Shown piece after piece: positions 47,906 through 59,413 of a stretch of 64,000 nt of DNA. The notes under the pieces are model-generated. The model saw only the letters and a program-made list of their open reading frames with translations. It did no database searches and was not told where the DNA came from. The stretch is from contig JAIOJX010000026.1 in assembly GCA_022376925.1 (NCBI GenBank), forward strand, positions 253,887,330 to 253,951,329, written 5' to 3'. The DNA is from Tragulus kanchil. Lineage: Eukaryota > Chordata > Mammalia > Artiodactyla > Tragulidae. A program made the position numbers and the translations under genes. The first letter of the stretch is position 1, and each line of letters starts with the position of its first letter.

Positions 47906-49994
47906 GCTTCCCTAATGGAAAAACAAAACAAAACAACACAGATTTACCGTAGACCCACGTAAAAAGTTCTCTAGTACTTGGACCTGGAGACCTGATATTT
48001 TTTAAACAGTGTTCCAGGTGAATCTAGTATTCAGGTAGATTTGAACCCTCTAGAGAGTTGGTAAAACAAAAAGGTACCATCTGCTCTCTTCCATGCTGTA
48101 CTCTAAGACCGAAAATCAGCCTTGCGCCCATACGCAAACCAGGTTATGTACAGATCGTCCTCAAATCACAATGGTGTTATATCAATAAACCCATCAGAAG
48201 TTGAAAATATCATACTCTGAAAATGCATTTAATACATTCAACTCACCGAATGTCATAGCTTAGTCTAGCTAGCATCACCAGGGAGCCTTAACAAATATTG
48301 CTACCCAAACTCAACCCCAGACACCTCACCTCAGTTCTGTCTGATGCTAAAACCTTTCTGATATTACCTCCCCAAAACATAGCACAAAGCATCTCCCTCA
48401 CAGGGCTCTTCTTCCATTTGGGATGCCAGTCATCCATCAAGAGTGGGCCAGAACTCAAGACTCATAGCCACTACTTCCTGTAGCTACTCTGTGCTGAGTA
48501 TAATCATGAGACAGCACAGACAGAGGGTAGCTGGGGAGATTGTGAAGTAAATTGAAGAGAGTGCTTGGAAAACATGACAAATGAAAGTCATTCAGAGGGA
48601 GGATGCAAGGATTGCCCAGAGGCTTGCAGGGCCTACTTTACATGTGTACGAGGAATGAGTTATTAGTGATAGGGACAATAGTGCTTTCTCAGAGATGGAC
48701 TGTGTCTTTTGCTAAAGGAGAGAGTAAACATTACTTAGAACAAATCTCATATCATACCTTAATGTTTACAAAGGAGACAGAGGGGGAAGCCAGGAAAGAA
48801 CAGATTTCCCAGGGAGGAAATTGCAATGAGAACAAGTAATCTGGATCAAGCCAGAGCATGTTTGAACAAAAGAATACCTGAGGATAGAGGAAATTGCAAT
48901 GAGAACTAGAATTCGAGTACATAGTATCTTATCTGTAGTATTTCTTACAATTGCATATGAATCCATAATAATATCGAAAGTAAGCAAAACAGAACAAAAC
49001 CTGCTTCCCTAATGGAAAAACAAAACAAAACAACACAGATTTACCGTAGACCCACGTAAAAAGTTCTCTAGTACTTGGACCTGGAGACCTGATATTTTTT
49101 AAACAGTGTTCCAGGTGAATCTAGTATTCAGGTAGATTTGAACCCTCTAGAGAGTTGGTAAAACAAAAAGGTACCATCTGCTCTCTTCCATGCTGTACTC
49201 TAAGACCGAAAAACAGCCTTACCCCCATACGCAAACCAGGTTATGTACAGATCGTCCTCAAATCACAATGGTGTTATATCAATAAACCCATCAGAAGTTG
49301 AAAATATCATACTCTGAAAATGCATTTAATACATTCAACTCACCGAATGTCATAGCTTAGTCTAGCTAGCATCACCAGGGAGCCTTAACAAATATTGCTA
49401 CCCAAACTCAACCCCAGACACCTCACCTCAGTTCTGTCTGATGCTAAAACCTTTCTGATATTACCTCCCCAAAACATAGCACAAAGCATCTCCCTCACAG
49501 GGCTCTTCTTCCATTTGGGATGCCAGTCATCCATCAAGAGTGGGCCAGAACTCAAGACTCATAGCCACTACTTCCTGTAGCTACTCTGTGCTGAGTATAA
49601 TCATGAGACAGCACAGACAGAGGGTAGCTGGGGAGATTGTGAAGTAAATTGAAGAGAGTGCTTGGAAAACATGACAAATGAAAGTCATTCAGAGGGAGGA
49701 TGCAAGGATTGCCCAGAGGCTTGCAGGGCCTACTTTACATGTGTACGAGGAATGAGTTATTAGTGATAGGGACAATAGTGCTTTCTCAGAGATGGACTGT
49801 GTCTTTTGCTAAAGGAGAGAGTAAACATTACTTAGAACAAATCTCATATCATACCTTAATGTTTACAAAGGAGACAGAGGGAGAGAAGCCAGGAAAGAAC
49901 AGATTTCCCAGGGGAGGAAATTGCAATGAGAACAAGTAATCTGGATCAAGCCAGAGCATGTTTGAACAAAAAGAATACCTGAGGATAGAGGAAA
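47819..49994 (+). repeat. Direct duplication 12 (about 1.08 kb, adjacent)
   Basis: 47819-48893 is repeated at 48915-49994. Near the edges: agtatctatctg against agtatcttatctg, agagggggaagcc against agagggagagaagcc, and cagggagg against caggggagg; one interior site has three substitutions (48117-48130). About 20 non-matching bases lie between copies. Confidence 0.95.
47906..48893. other. Unassigned DNA (repeated at 49003-49994)
   Basis: 48264-48345 looks like an old MER5-type remnant ('agcatcaccagggagcctta'). No coding evidence. Confidence 0.35.
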
Positions 49995-50204
49995 CTCTAA
50001 GGATAATACAGGATTTTACACAGTAGGAACCTCCACTAGATTGATTTTGGACAGTTTTAAAGTGGCAAAGGTAGTCAAACGCCAGGGTAAGAAGTTCTAG
50101 GAATAAGTGCCATTTTCTACCGGTTTCGATGCTTGAAGGCTTCTCCCAGGGTCAGAATCAATATTTCAAAATTAAGTTTAAAATCTAAGCTTTCACTTTC
50201 AACA

Positions 50205-50460
50205 ACAGGGGAGTGGTTAAATGAATCATAGCACAAGCCATGAGATAGAATAGTTCACAGTCTTTAAAAATGAGGCAGACGGCAGCATACAGATGACATA
50301 AACCCAGGATAATACTGATGAATTAAGTGAGAAAAAAAGTGATATGTGTGTGCTTGTAAGTGTGTGAAAAATATGCATTTTCTTTTGTACTTTCTTTGTT
50401 CATTTCTAAATTTTCTTCAATGACTATGGATTATTTTAATAGACAAAATAAAAACGTAAA
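50205..50460 (+). mobile_element. Old L1ME/HAL1-like 3' end, sense
   Basis: 'ggggagtggttaaatgaatc', 'acagtctttaaaaatgagg', 'gatgaattaagtgagaaaaa' and 'ttcttcaatgactatggatt' follow an L1ME-type 3' UTR. Confidence 0.55.
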
Positions 50461-50722
50461 TGTTATCTATAAACTTGCAATCTTTTTCATGTTATATATC
50501 CATTTCTCCTCCTGTATACTCATGGAGGATATTGTTGACACCTCTATTAGGTTTCTTGCCAATTCTCTCTCTCCGTACACACTGCTCTTGGGTCCTCAGT
50601 CTTCTTCTCCCAGTGCTGGCTTTGCCCAGCTTTTGGTTTCTCCTGTCCTCAGGAAAGTCTCCCAGAATACCCCGACTACCACGTGGGCGTCCTCTAATAT
50701 TTAGCAGATACCATCTCTATAG
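50461..50722. other. Short unassigned DNA
   Basis: No recognised feature. Confidence 0.35.
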
Positions 50723-51392
50723 AGTTTGTATTTGTTTGCTATTGCTGCATAACAAAAGAATGCAAACTTGACTTGGAATAAATTTGTTTGTTATCTGATC
50801 GTTTCCATGGATCAGGATCTAGGAATTCCTGACTGGGTCCCCTGCTCTGGGTCTTCAAAAGCTGAAATCAAGGTACTGGCTGGGACTGTGATCTCCTCTG
50901 AAGCTCAGGGTTTTCTTTCAAGCTCCATGTGTGCGTTTTTTGTTGTTGCTGTTTTTTGCTAAAATTCAGCCTTTTTGTGATTTTAGGGCTGATGCCCCCC
51001 TTTTCTTGCTGTTTTTTGGCTGAGGGTCCCTCTCAGCCTCTGGGGGTCCCCCTCAGGTCTTAGTCATGTAGCTCTCTTACAACATGTCCACTTGCTTTCT
51101 CAAGACCAGTGGAGAGTTGCTTCTTTAAGTTTCTTTTAGGGACTCACCTGATTAGGTCAGGCCCACCCAAAGTAACTTCCTTTGGATGAACTCATTATCA
51201 ACTGAATAGGATCCTTACTTACATAGAAAAGAATCCCTCTGCCATATAATTTAATCTAGTCCTAAGAGGGCTATTCCATAGTAGTCACATGTCCTGCCCA
51301 TTCTGAATGGAAGAAGATTACATTACTGAGTGTGCACAACAGGGGATAGGGGATGGGAATTGTGGGGACCATGTTAGAACTTTGCCTATTAT
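50723..51392 (-). mobile_element. MLT1-like (ERVL-MaLR) LTR, antisense
   Basis: 'gtttgctattgctgcataac', 'aatcaaggtactggctggg', and near the right end 'gggaattgtggggaccatgt' match an antisense MaLR LTR layout. Heavily diverged; no internal region. Confidence 0.55.
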
Positions 51393-51810
51393 AAGATTAC
51401 GGAGGTAAATTGAGTACTGAAAATATCGGATTAGAGTTTATTTAAAATATGTTTCACCAAAATTCATAATTAAAACTACTTTCTCAAGTACAAACTTTCT
51501 TTGTGCAGATTTCAGCATAAAACTTTTTTTGCCATTTCCGTTTACCTGAAGAATTGCCCAAGAATGCTAGGTAAGCTACTAAAAAAAAAAAAAAAGCACC
51601 ATTTGTGATTGTTATCCCGGGTAATCTGGTTTTTCTTGATTTCTATAAAACCAACGAGTGAATAAAATAGTCAGCCAACCAAACACAGCCTGGAAGTAAA
51701 TTGAATGCCAAGGAGAATAAAAGAATACTTATCATTTCTTATATTGGAAGGAAACTACATTTCAGATTTCCTTTGAAACAACAAAAAAAGCCTTGCTGTT
51801 AAAAACTTTG
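51393..51810. other. Unassigned DNA
   Basis: Includes an A-run at about 51582-51596. Nothing else seen. Confidence 0.35.
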
Positions 51811-52051
51811 AAACTCCTTTCAGATATATCCACTGAGGCAGGGTAGGGCTGTGTGAGGGGTACTAAGGCCAGGTGAGGGTGGGTCAGGACAATGAGAAGA
51901 CAGGCCTGATCTTTCCTAGCTCTGTCTGGGATTCAGTGGTTCTCTTAACAGCTTGTGTCATAAGAAGCTGCTTCTGGGAGAGAATTTTACAATCTTGCCT
52001 GTTCTCTTACCTCATAGTCAGGTCACGTTCCGATATTTCCAAGCCAGCTGG

Positions 52052-52200
52052 TTTGATAGCAATAGTGGCTGGCACTTTTATAGCACTTACTATGTCTCAG
52101 GTATTGCTCAAAGCCCCTTTTATATAGTAATCCATATAGTCTTTCCAATAACTCTGAGAGGTGTGTGTACTATGACTGTTATTATTACAGGTTAGACCTA
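52052..52200 (-). mobile_element. MIR SINE, antisense (copy at 53271-53419)
   Basis: 'tagcacttactatgtctcag', 'tagtctttccaataactc' and 'gactgttattattacagg' fit antisense MIR. Confidence 0.7.
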
Positions 52201-53022
52201 TAGCTGGTTTCAGCTTCATCTTCTCAGCTTGACTGCTCTATGCTTACTTTTCAGTATGCTCTCACCTGCCTCTCGTTCTGGCTTTCCCTTTTTTGCATTG
52301 GCCATCTTGGGCAGTCACTGGACTTGGGATTAATTCCTTTACTTTGAATCTTCAAATACTTTTGAAACAGAATACGTTTGTATTCAACCTATTCCATCCT
52401 TGGCATGATGAGATGAGAGCTGTGCTCTCTTATTTTTTTTAGAATGGCCTTGTGGAGAATGCAGTCTCTAGAATATTTCTGCAGCCCACAGGGGAAGAAG
52501 TTTTAGTCAGAGCATTTTTGGTTGCAAGCGGCTGAAACCAAATGATCATAAGTCTAAAATGTGAGATCCCATGGGTCTGTCTTAAGGACCTGGAAGCTCC
52601 CAGAAGTGAATTCACAGAAGCTCAAGAAGACACAGTAGTTCACAGAACTTTAGAGCCTCACGGACAAGCACTGTGAACTCTTCCTTGAGTCTTGTCTCTT
52701 CTTGGCCTCATTTTACAGTTTGGTCCTCCCCACATGGCAGAGAAGATGGCCTCCACTAGCTCTAGGGCTGCATCATCTTGTTTTATCCAAACTTTGTACC
52801 ATCAGGGCTGCCTTCACCTAGCATCTGAGTATCACTTTCAAGGAAAGAGTCTGATTGGCCTGGCTTGGGACCGATGGTGCCCTGTGATGGGCCCACGAGC
52901 CCATGTCTCGAATAGTGGTGAAGCTCTGCCTCTAGGCCATGGAGGAGGCTTAGAGCTTCTCAGAGGAAAGAGCTGTGTCTGAAAGCAGATGCGAATCGTG
53001 CTGTGTCACAAACCCGGCTGCC
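52201..53022. other. Unassigned DNA (repeated at 53420-54250)
   Basis: 52500-52990 looks like an old mammalian repeat ('gtctgattggcctggcttgg') that I cannot name. No coding evidence. Confidence 0.35.
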
Positions 53023-54031
53023 AATCTTCAAACTCCTTTCAGATATATCCACTGAGGCAGGGTAGGGCTGTGTGAGGGGTACTAAGGCCAGGTGAGGGTG
53101 GGTCAGGACAATGAGAAGACAGGCCTGATCTTTCCTAGCTCTGTCTGGGATTCAGTGGTTCTCTTAACAGCTTGTGTCATAAGAAGCTGCTTCTGGGAGA
53201 GAATTTTACAATCTTGCCTGTTCTCTTACCTCATAGTCAGGTCACGTTCCGATATTTCCAAGCCAGCTGGTTTGATAGCAATAGTGGCTGGCACTTTTAT
53301 AGCACTTACTATGTCTCAGGTATTGCTCAAAGCCCCTTTTATATAGTAATCCATATAGTCTTTCCAATAACTCTGAGAGGTGTGTGTACTATGACTGTTA
53401 TTATTACAGGTTAGACCTATAGCTGGTTTCAGCTTCATCTTCTCAGCTTGACTGCTCTATGCTTACTTTTCAGTATGCTCTCACCTGCCTCTCGTTCTGG
53501 CTTTCCCTTTTTTGCATTGGCCATCTTGGGCAGTCACTGGACTTGGGATTAATTCCTTTACTTTGAATCTTCAAATACTTTTGAAACAGAATACGTTTGT
53601 ATTCAACCTATTCCATCCTTGGCATGATGAGATGAGAGCTGTGCTCTCTTATTTTTTTTAGAATGGCCTTGTGGAGAATGCAGTCTCTAGAATATTTCTG
53701 CAGCCCACAGGGGAAGAAGTTTTAGTCAGAGCATTTTTGGTTGCAAGCGGCTGAAACCAAATGATCATAAGTCTAAAATGTGAGATCCCATGGGTCTGTC
53801 TTAAGGACCTGGAAGCTCCCAGAAGTGAATTCACAGAAGCTCAAGAAGACACAGTAGTTCACAGAACTTTAGAGCCTCACGGACAAGCACTGTGAACTCT
53901 TCCTTGAGTCTTGTCTCTTCTTGGCCTCATTTTACAGTTTGGTCCTCCCCACATGGCAGAGAAGATGGCCTCCACTAGCTCTAGGGCTGCATCATCTTGT
54001 TTTATCCAAACTTTGTACCATCAGGGCTGCC

Positions 54032-56197
54032 TTCACCTAGCATCTGAGTATCACTTTCAAGGAAAGAGTCTGATTGGCCTGGCTTGGGACCGATGGTGCC
54101 CTGTGATGGGCCCACGAGCCCATGTCTCCGGAATAGTGGTGAAGCTCTGCCTCTAGGCCATGGAGGAGGCTTAGAGCTTCTCAGAGGAAAGGGAGCTGTG
54201 TCTGAAAGCAGATGCGGGAAACGTGCTGTGTCACAAAAACCCTGGCTGCTACTGTTTTTTGTAGGGAGATCTTCAAACGTTGCTTAGCTTTCAATGAAAT
54301 GTCTCAATAATTTTCTTCCTAAAATTCAGTTTTCATTTATGTGACATGATTTAAGAGATGGCTTGCACTCAACATAAACCATAGAACATGATTCAGCAAG
54401 GAAATCACAGTGCTGCTAAGCCATATAGAGCTTTATGACTATACAAGCCCATAAATTAAAAATCACTGGTAGTGGGAATTTTCTGTACAGGTACAGGAAG
54501 ATCTCATCCCCAAGAGGGAGAAAGCTGTAGGAGCTGGCACAAGGAACCAGGGGAGAATCTTCTGGAACTTCAAGTAAGCACTGAATGGACTACAACTTAA
54601 GATGGTGACAGATATGGCTGAGACAGAGCCCCATAGGTGCACCTGCCTAGAAGGTGCACCAGAGCCCAACAGGCGATGTCACACCACTCATGTAGAAGAC
54701 TAAAGGTGTCTCAATAGGTGAAAAGGGTGCTTTCACCTTGTTCAGGAATCAGCAAAAAGAACCATTAAATTCCCTGCTCCGATCCTGGTTTTTGCTGCAA
54801 ATGAGAATCAAGAATCTGGCGGTCATTTAAGGAGTTGGGGAGGAGGCATTTAGGAAATACTTCATTAATCTGAATTGGTGGAGAGGGTTCTGAGATTTTT
54901 CTCATAACAGAACACCTTAAGAAACTAGATCAAGGTAAAATCAAGATGCCGTGTAAGCAAACTGCTTCTACCCTAAGGGTGGGATGTTTTTCGGAGAACT
55001 TCTGAAAGCTTCTTTTCCAGGAAGCTGCTGTCAGAAGACAATAGGATGTTTGCAGTTTTCTTCCCCCTTTCCCTGCTTTTTTGAGGTAAATTCTGGCAGA
55101 TGGCTATGTTACCAGTATCACTGTTCACCTAGCATCTGAGTATCACTTTCAAGGAAAGAGTCTGATTGGCCTGGCTTGGGACCGATGGTGCCCTGTGATG
55201 GGCCCACGAGCCCATGTCTCCGGAATAGTGGTGAAGCTCTGCCTCTAGGCCATGGAGGAGGCTTAGAGCTTCTCAGAGGAAAGGGAGCTGTGTCTGAAAG
55301 CAGATGCGGAATCGTGCTGTGTCACAAAAACCCTGGCTGCTACTGTTTTTTGTAGGGAGATCTTCAAACGTTGCTTAGCTTTCAATGAAATGTCTCAATA
55401 ATTTTCTTCCTAAAATTCAGTTTTCATTTATGTGACATGATTTAAGAGATGGCTTGCACTCAACATAAGCCATAGAACATGATTCAGCAAGGAAATCACA
55501 GTGCTGCTAAGCCATATAGAGCTTTATGACTATACAAGCCCATAAATTAAAAATCACTGGTAGTGGGAATTTTCTGTACAGGTACAGGAAGATCTCATCC
55601 CCAAGAGGGAGAAAGCTGTAGGAGCTGGCACAAGGAACCAGGGGAGAATCTTCTGGAACTTCAAGTAAGCACTGAATGGACTACAACTTAAGATGGTGAC
55701 AGATATGGCTGAGACAGAGCCCCATAGGTGCACCTGCCTAGAAGGTGCACCAGAGCCCAACAGGCGATGTCACACCACTCATGTAGAAGACTAAAGGTGT
55801 CTCAATAGGTGAAAAGGGTGCTTTCACCTTGTTCAGGAATCAGCAAAAAGAACCTTTAAAATTTCCCCTGCTCCGATCCTGGTTTTTGCTGCAAATGAGA
55901 ATCAAGAATCTGGCGGTCATTTAAGGAGTTGGGGAGGAGGCATTTAGGAAATACTTCATTAATCTGAATTGGTGGAGAGGGTTCTGAGATTTTTCTCATA
56001 ACAGAACACCTTAAGAAACTAGATCAAGGTAAAATCAAGATGCCGTGTAAGCAAACTGCTTCTACCCTAAGGGTGGGATGTTTTTCGGAGAACTTCTGAA
56101 AGCTTCTTTTCCAGGAAGCTGCTGTCAGAAGACAATAGGATGTTTGCAGTTTTCTTCCCCCTTTCCCTGCTTTTTTGAGGTAAATTCTGGCAGATGG
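54032..56197 (+). repeat. Direct duplication 14 (about 1.07 kb, adjacent, chained to 13)
   Basis: 54032-55103 is repeated at 55124-56197 (offset about 1091). The first ~215 bases also occur at 52813-53022, so they are present three times. Differences: atgcgggaaacgtg against atgcggaatcgtg, ttaaattccctgc against tttaaaatttcccctgc; about 20 filler bases lie between copies. Confidence 0.95.
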
Positions 56198-57359
56198 TAA
56201 TTCAGAACCTTGCTTTTCCATGTTTAGTTTTCCTTTAAGCAGACAGTGCAATGCTTGGACGTGTCATGAACTTAGCAAAGAAGAATATGCCTTTTTAAAA
56301 AATTCAGTACCCCCAATTTGGAATGCAAAAAATGGGGATCTATGAAGAATGCACATCTAAATCTTTAACAGGGTACCTCTAGGGAGTTAGGGGTGGAAGC
56401 AGGGTGGGGGGTGGATGTAATTCAAGTACCAGCCTGCAGGAATCATTTTGATTATGATGTGTAAGAAGAAATGTAAGAAGTTATTGTAATGAGGTCAGTT
56501 CTGGTCCTTATGTTATTAACCGACCAGTGAGGACACAGATGAGGTAGAAGAGAAATTAATTAGAGTATTATAGGGGCTTTACAATCTGAGAAATTCAGAA
56601 ACTTAGCAAAACTAGGTCTCCGTTCTTAAAAAAAAAAAAAAGGATTATAGAGAGACCTTATTAAAGCACAGAAGGCTCAGCTATTTAAGATGGTGACATA
56701 CATAGAGGTAGGAATGTGCAAAGAAAAGCTGAAAGGCAGCCAGGCCCTGAAGGAATTTCAGTGGAATTTCTTCACCGGAGGAGTAGTTAATAAATAGAGC
56801 AGATTTCTAAGGGCAGAAACTAGAACAGCTACTACAAATAGTTTCCCCCCTCCCTTTTTTTTTTTGAGATGGGAATGATAGGAAGTCAGAGACGAAAATG
56901 TTGAAACAAAGAAAAACAAGCTTCTTAGCTAGTAATCCCAACAAAAGTGTCTGTTCCCAGACACTGGGAATGTCATATATTTAATAATAAAGTACACTTT
57001 GGAGTTAGCCTTCAGTGTTAGTTTCTGAATAATACTAGGTATCATTTAGAACTGCATGGAATATAATCCTTTTCAAAAGTCTGAAAAATCATTTGCTTTC
57101 TCTTGCTGCCAACATTTCCATTATTTTCCATTGCGTGGAAGGACAGGACCAGGGCTAGAAAACCTTTTGTGCTCTGCGATGGTCCCTCTTCCTAGCTTTG
57201 ATGCATGGCTCTTCCTTATAGTCACACACAAAACCTTGTCTGTGGCAGTTTTAATACACCAAGTGCTTATGAATCGGAGGCCCTGAGTTTTCATTTCTAT
57301 TCCCCTTGATCGAGAAGTTTGGGATGGCTATTAGCTTGTTGTCCGCAATAGTTATTATT
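56198..57359. other. Unassigned DNA
   Basis: A-run at about 56629-56641 and T-run at about 56857-56866. No supported gene or family. Confidence 0.35.
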
Positions 57360-57480
57360 CTCTGGATAATCAATGACAATCACCTGGGATATTTCTAGAG
57401 ATACAGATTCCTAGGCTTCACACTAGAGCTGCTACAAAGAATTTCTGAGTTCGTGGTCTGGGGGACTGGGATGTGTAGGT
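57360..57480. mobile_element. MER5A-like DNA transposon remnant
   Basis: 'gacaatcacctgggatattt', 'acagattcctaggcttcaca' and 'gtctgggggactggga' fit a MER5A-type element. Confidence 0.5.
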
Positions 57481-59031
57481 GAAAGGGAATACATGATGGT
57501 GGCTAAGGAGGCAAACTTAAGGATATCAACTTTCATTTCAGTCCAGACCTTCCTGGGAAGAACAATGGCAGGGGTCACAGTGGGTTCCCGGCAGCAGCGA
57601 TTTGGGAAAGCTCGTCAAGCAAGGCACATCTGGAATTGCAAGAGCCTGTGAGGTGTGAACTGGGGCCAAATGACAGGCAAACATTCAGGGAGTGTATTAG
57701 GAAGTATAAAATCAGCCATGAACAGAACGCTCTGATATCCTGCACATAACTGGAGGTTGTTGGTTGTGAGTCTGGCAGATGCAAGGATAAAGCAATTCAC
57801 TGAAAGGCTTGGAAGGCGCTTGCCTTCCTTGGAAGGTGAAACTCAAGAGTGAGATAAGCCAGAGGAATTGAAGGTTCAGTAAATAATCTTTCTTGTGGTT
57901 ACTGTGGTTAAGAGAGGGCATAGCACTTTGGTTTACAACCCCTCAGTCTGTATCAAAGGAAGAGAGGAATTCCCATAAAGGAACTCAGGGTGCGCTTACT
58001 GAAAGCAAGGATGCAAAATGGGGTGGATACGGGGCAGTCAAAACAAATGACTCACTCAACCAAAAAGCAAGCAAACCAAGGAAAGTCAGTTTCACCATGC
58101 AAACAGCCAGCCATCTGGGGCCCCACAGTAAGAAGGATGAGGCGAATCAAGAACTTCACAAGACCCCGGGGAGAAAGAGACAGGGTTAGCTCAAGGACAG
58201 ATACTCTGGAGTTAAGGGGAGAGATGCTGGGATACGATTCTGCTTAGGAAAGATCTAGAGAACTGTCCCCTGCTGCTCAGCCACCAAACTCTTCCCAGTG
58301 GGTGATAGTTCCACTCCACGAGCCTTCTCTGGGCAGGGGTGCCTCTTGCTCTGCAACCTTTGCCTCAGCTTGGTCGCCCCCTGAGACACCATTCAACCTC
58401 CTCCTGGAACTGTCCTCCTCTGCCCCTTGACTCTCCCTGTCCACGTTGCCATGGGAACTGTTAAATTGCCAGGGGCTTCCACTCTCTCGCCTATCTACCC
58501 CCTTCTCTCGGGGTCAACTGCTTTAGACTTCAGGGACCCAGTGGCTGAGGACAGCTATGCCAGCATTATGGTTGGTTAAATAGGCCTTTGTGGGCTGGCC
58601 TGGGAACCATACCCCTATTTATATCAATTTTTTTCTATGGGGAAATTCTTTGAGTTCCAAACACCCCATTGACTGGTGACCTTTCAGAACACAACGGTCC
58701 TATCTCAGCTCCACAGTGGGGTGAGATCACTGTGAGTTTTCAGAGCCAAAATGGGAAGAGGAAATCAAGATTGGGGCAGGTTGGGGTGAGAAGCCAGGAG
58801 CAGGGAAGCGTCTGTGAAAGGGCAGCAAGGTTGGGGTAGGCCAGGGTTAGTCAGAGAGTTCATAGCAGAGAGCTGTGATGGTCAAATAGAAGTTTGAACA
58901 TGGATGAATCTAAGAGAAAACTGCAGGAATCGGAGACAGTCAGGGAGACAGTGAACGATGTGAGGAGCAGACAGGAAAACCAGGGTGAGTAAAGTGTGGT
59001 CATACTGTCATGGGGCTAGAGACACATTGTG
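57481..59031. other. Unassigned DNA, locally GC-richer
   Basis: 58260-58620 is less AT-rich than its surroundings and might be an old LTR or regulatory DNA; nothing decisive seen. No coding evidence for the short open frames at 57893-58247. Confidence 0.35.
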
Positions 59032-59040
59032 GGAGTGTCT

Positions 59041-59374
59041 TTTTTTTTTTTTTTTTTAAAGATTTATTTATTTACTTTGGGCCGGTGTCGGGTTGGGGAG
59101 GGAGGGGGACTGGCAGGCCACTTCTATTGGCCTTTCATTTCTCTATTTTCATCCGTCTTTGTTCCTTGGCTCCTATGGGCCTCCCATCGCGGTGGCGTCT
59201 GTCGTTGCAGAGCGCCGGCTCTGGGCGCATGCGCTCCAGAGCTCTGGCTCGGTGATTGGACACATCGGTCCAGCCGCCTCGCGGCACGTGGGATCTTCCC
59301 AGGCCAGAAATCGAACCAGCGCCCCTTGCACTGCAAGGCGGTGTCCTTACCCACTGGACCACCAGGGGAAGCCC
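59041..59374 (-). mobile_element. GC-rich tRNA-derived SINE (T+ type), antisense, young
   Basis: Poly(T) of about 17, then aaagatttatttatttac, a GC-rich body, and an inverted head ending ccaccaggggaagccc (59359-59374). Target-site duplication ggagtgtcttt at 59032-59042 and 59377-59387 (two extra bases at the right join). Many CpGs are retained. Confidence 0.92.
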
Positions 59375-59413
59375 TCGGAGTGTCTTTATTATCCCTGCTC
59401 CCTTTGGGGCTTG

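Larger units (their letters stand above)
51811..54270 (+). repeat. Direct duplication 13 (about 1.22 kb, adjacent)
   Basis: 51811 to about 53022 is repeated from 53030 to about 54250 (offset 1219). The interior is near-identical, but the last ~70 bases of copy 1 are ragged (gatgcgaatcgtg, cacaaacccggctgcc) compared with copy 2 (gatgcgggaaacgtg, cacaaaaaccctggctgc). Confidence 0.95.

Noticed and set aside
58260..58620. CpG island or promoter
   Set aside because: It is GC-richer than its flanks but CpGs are few, and there is no TATA, exon or splice context.
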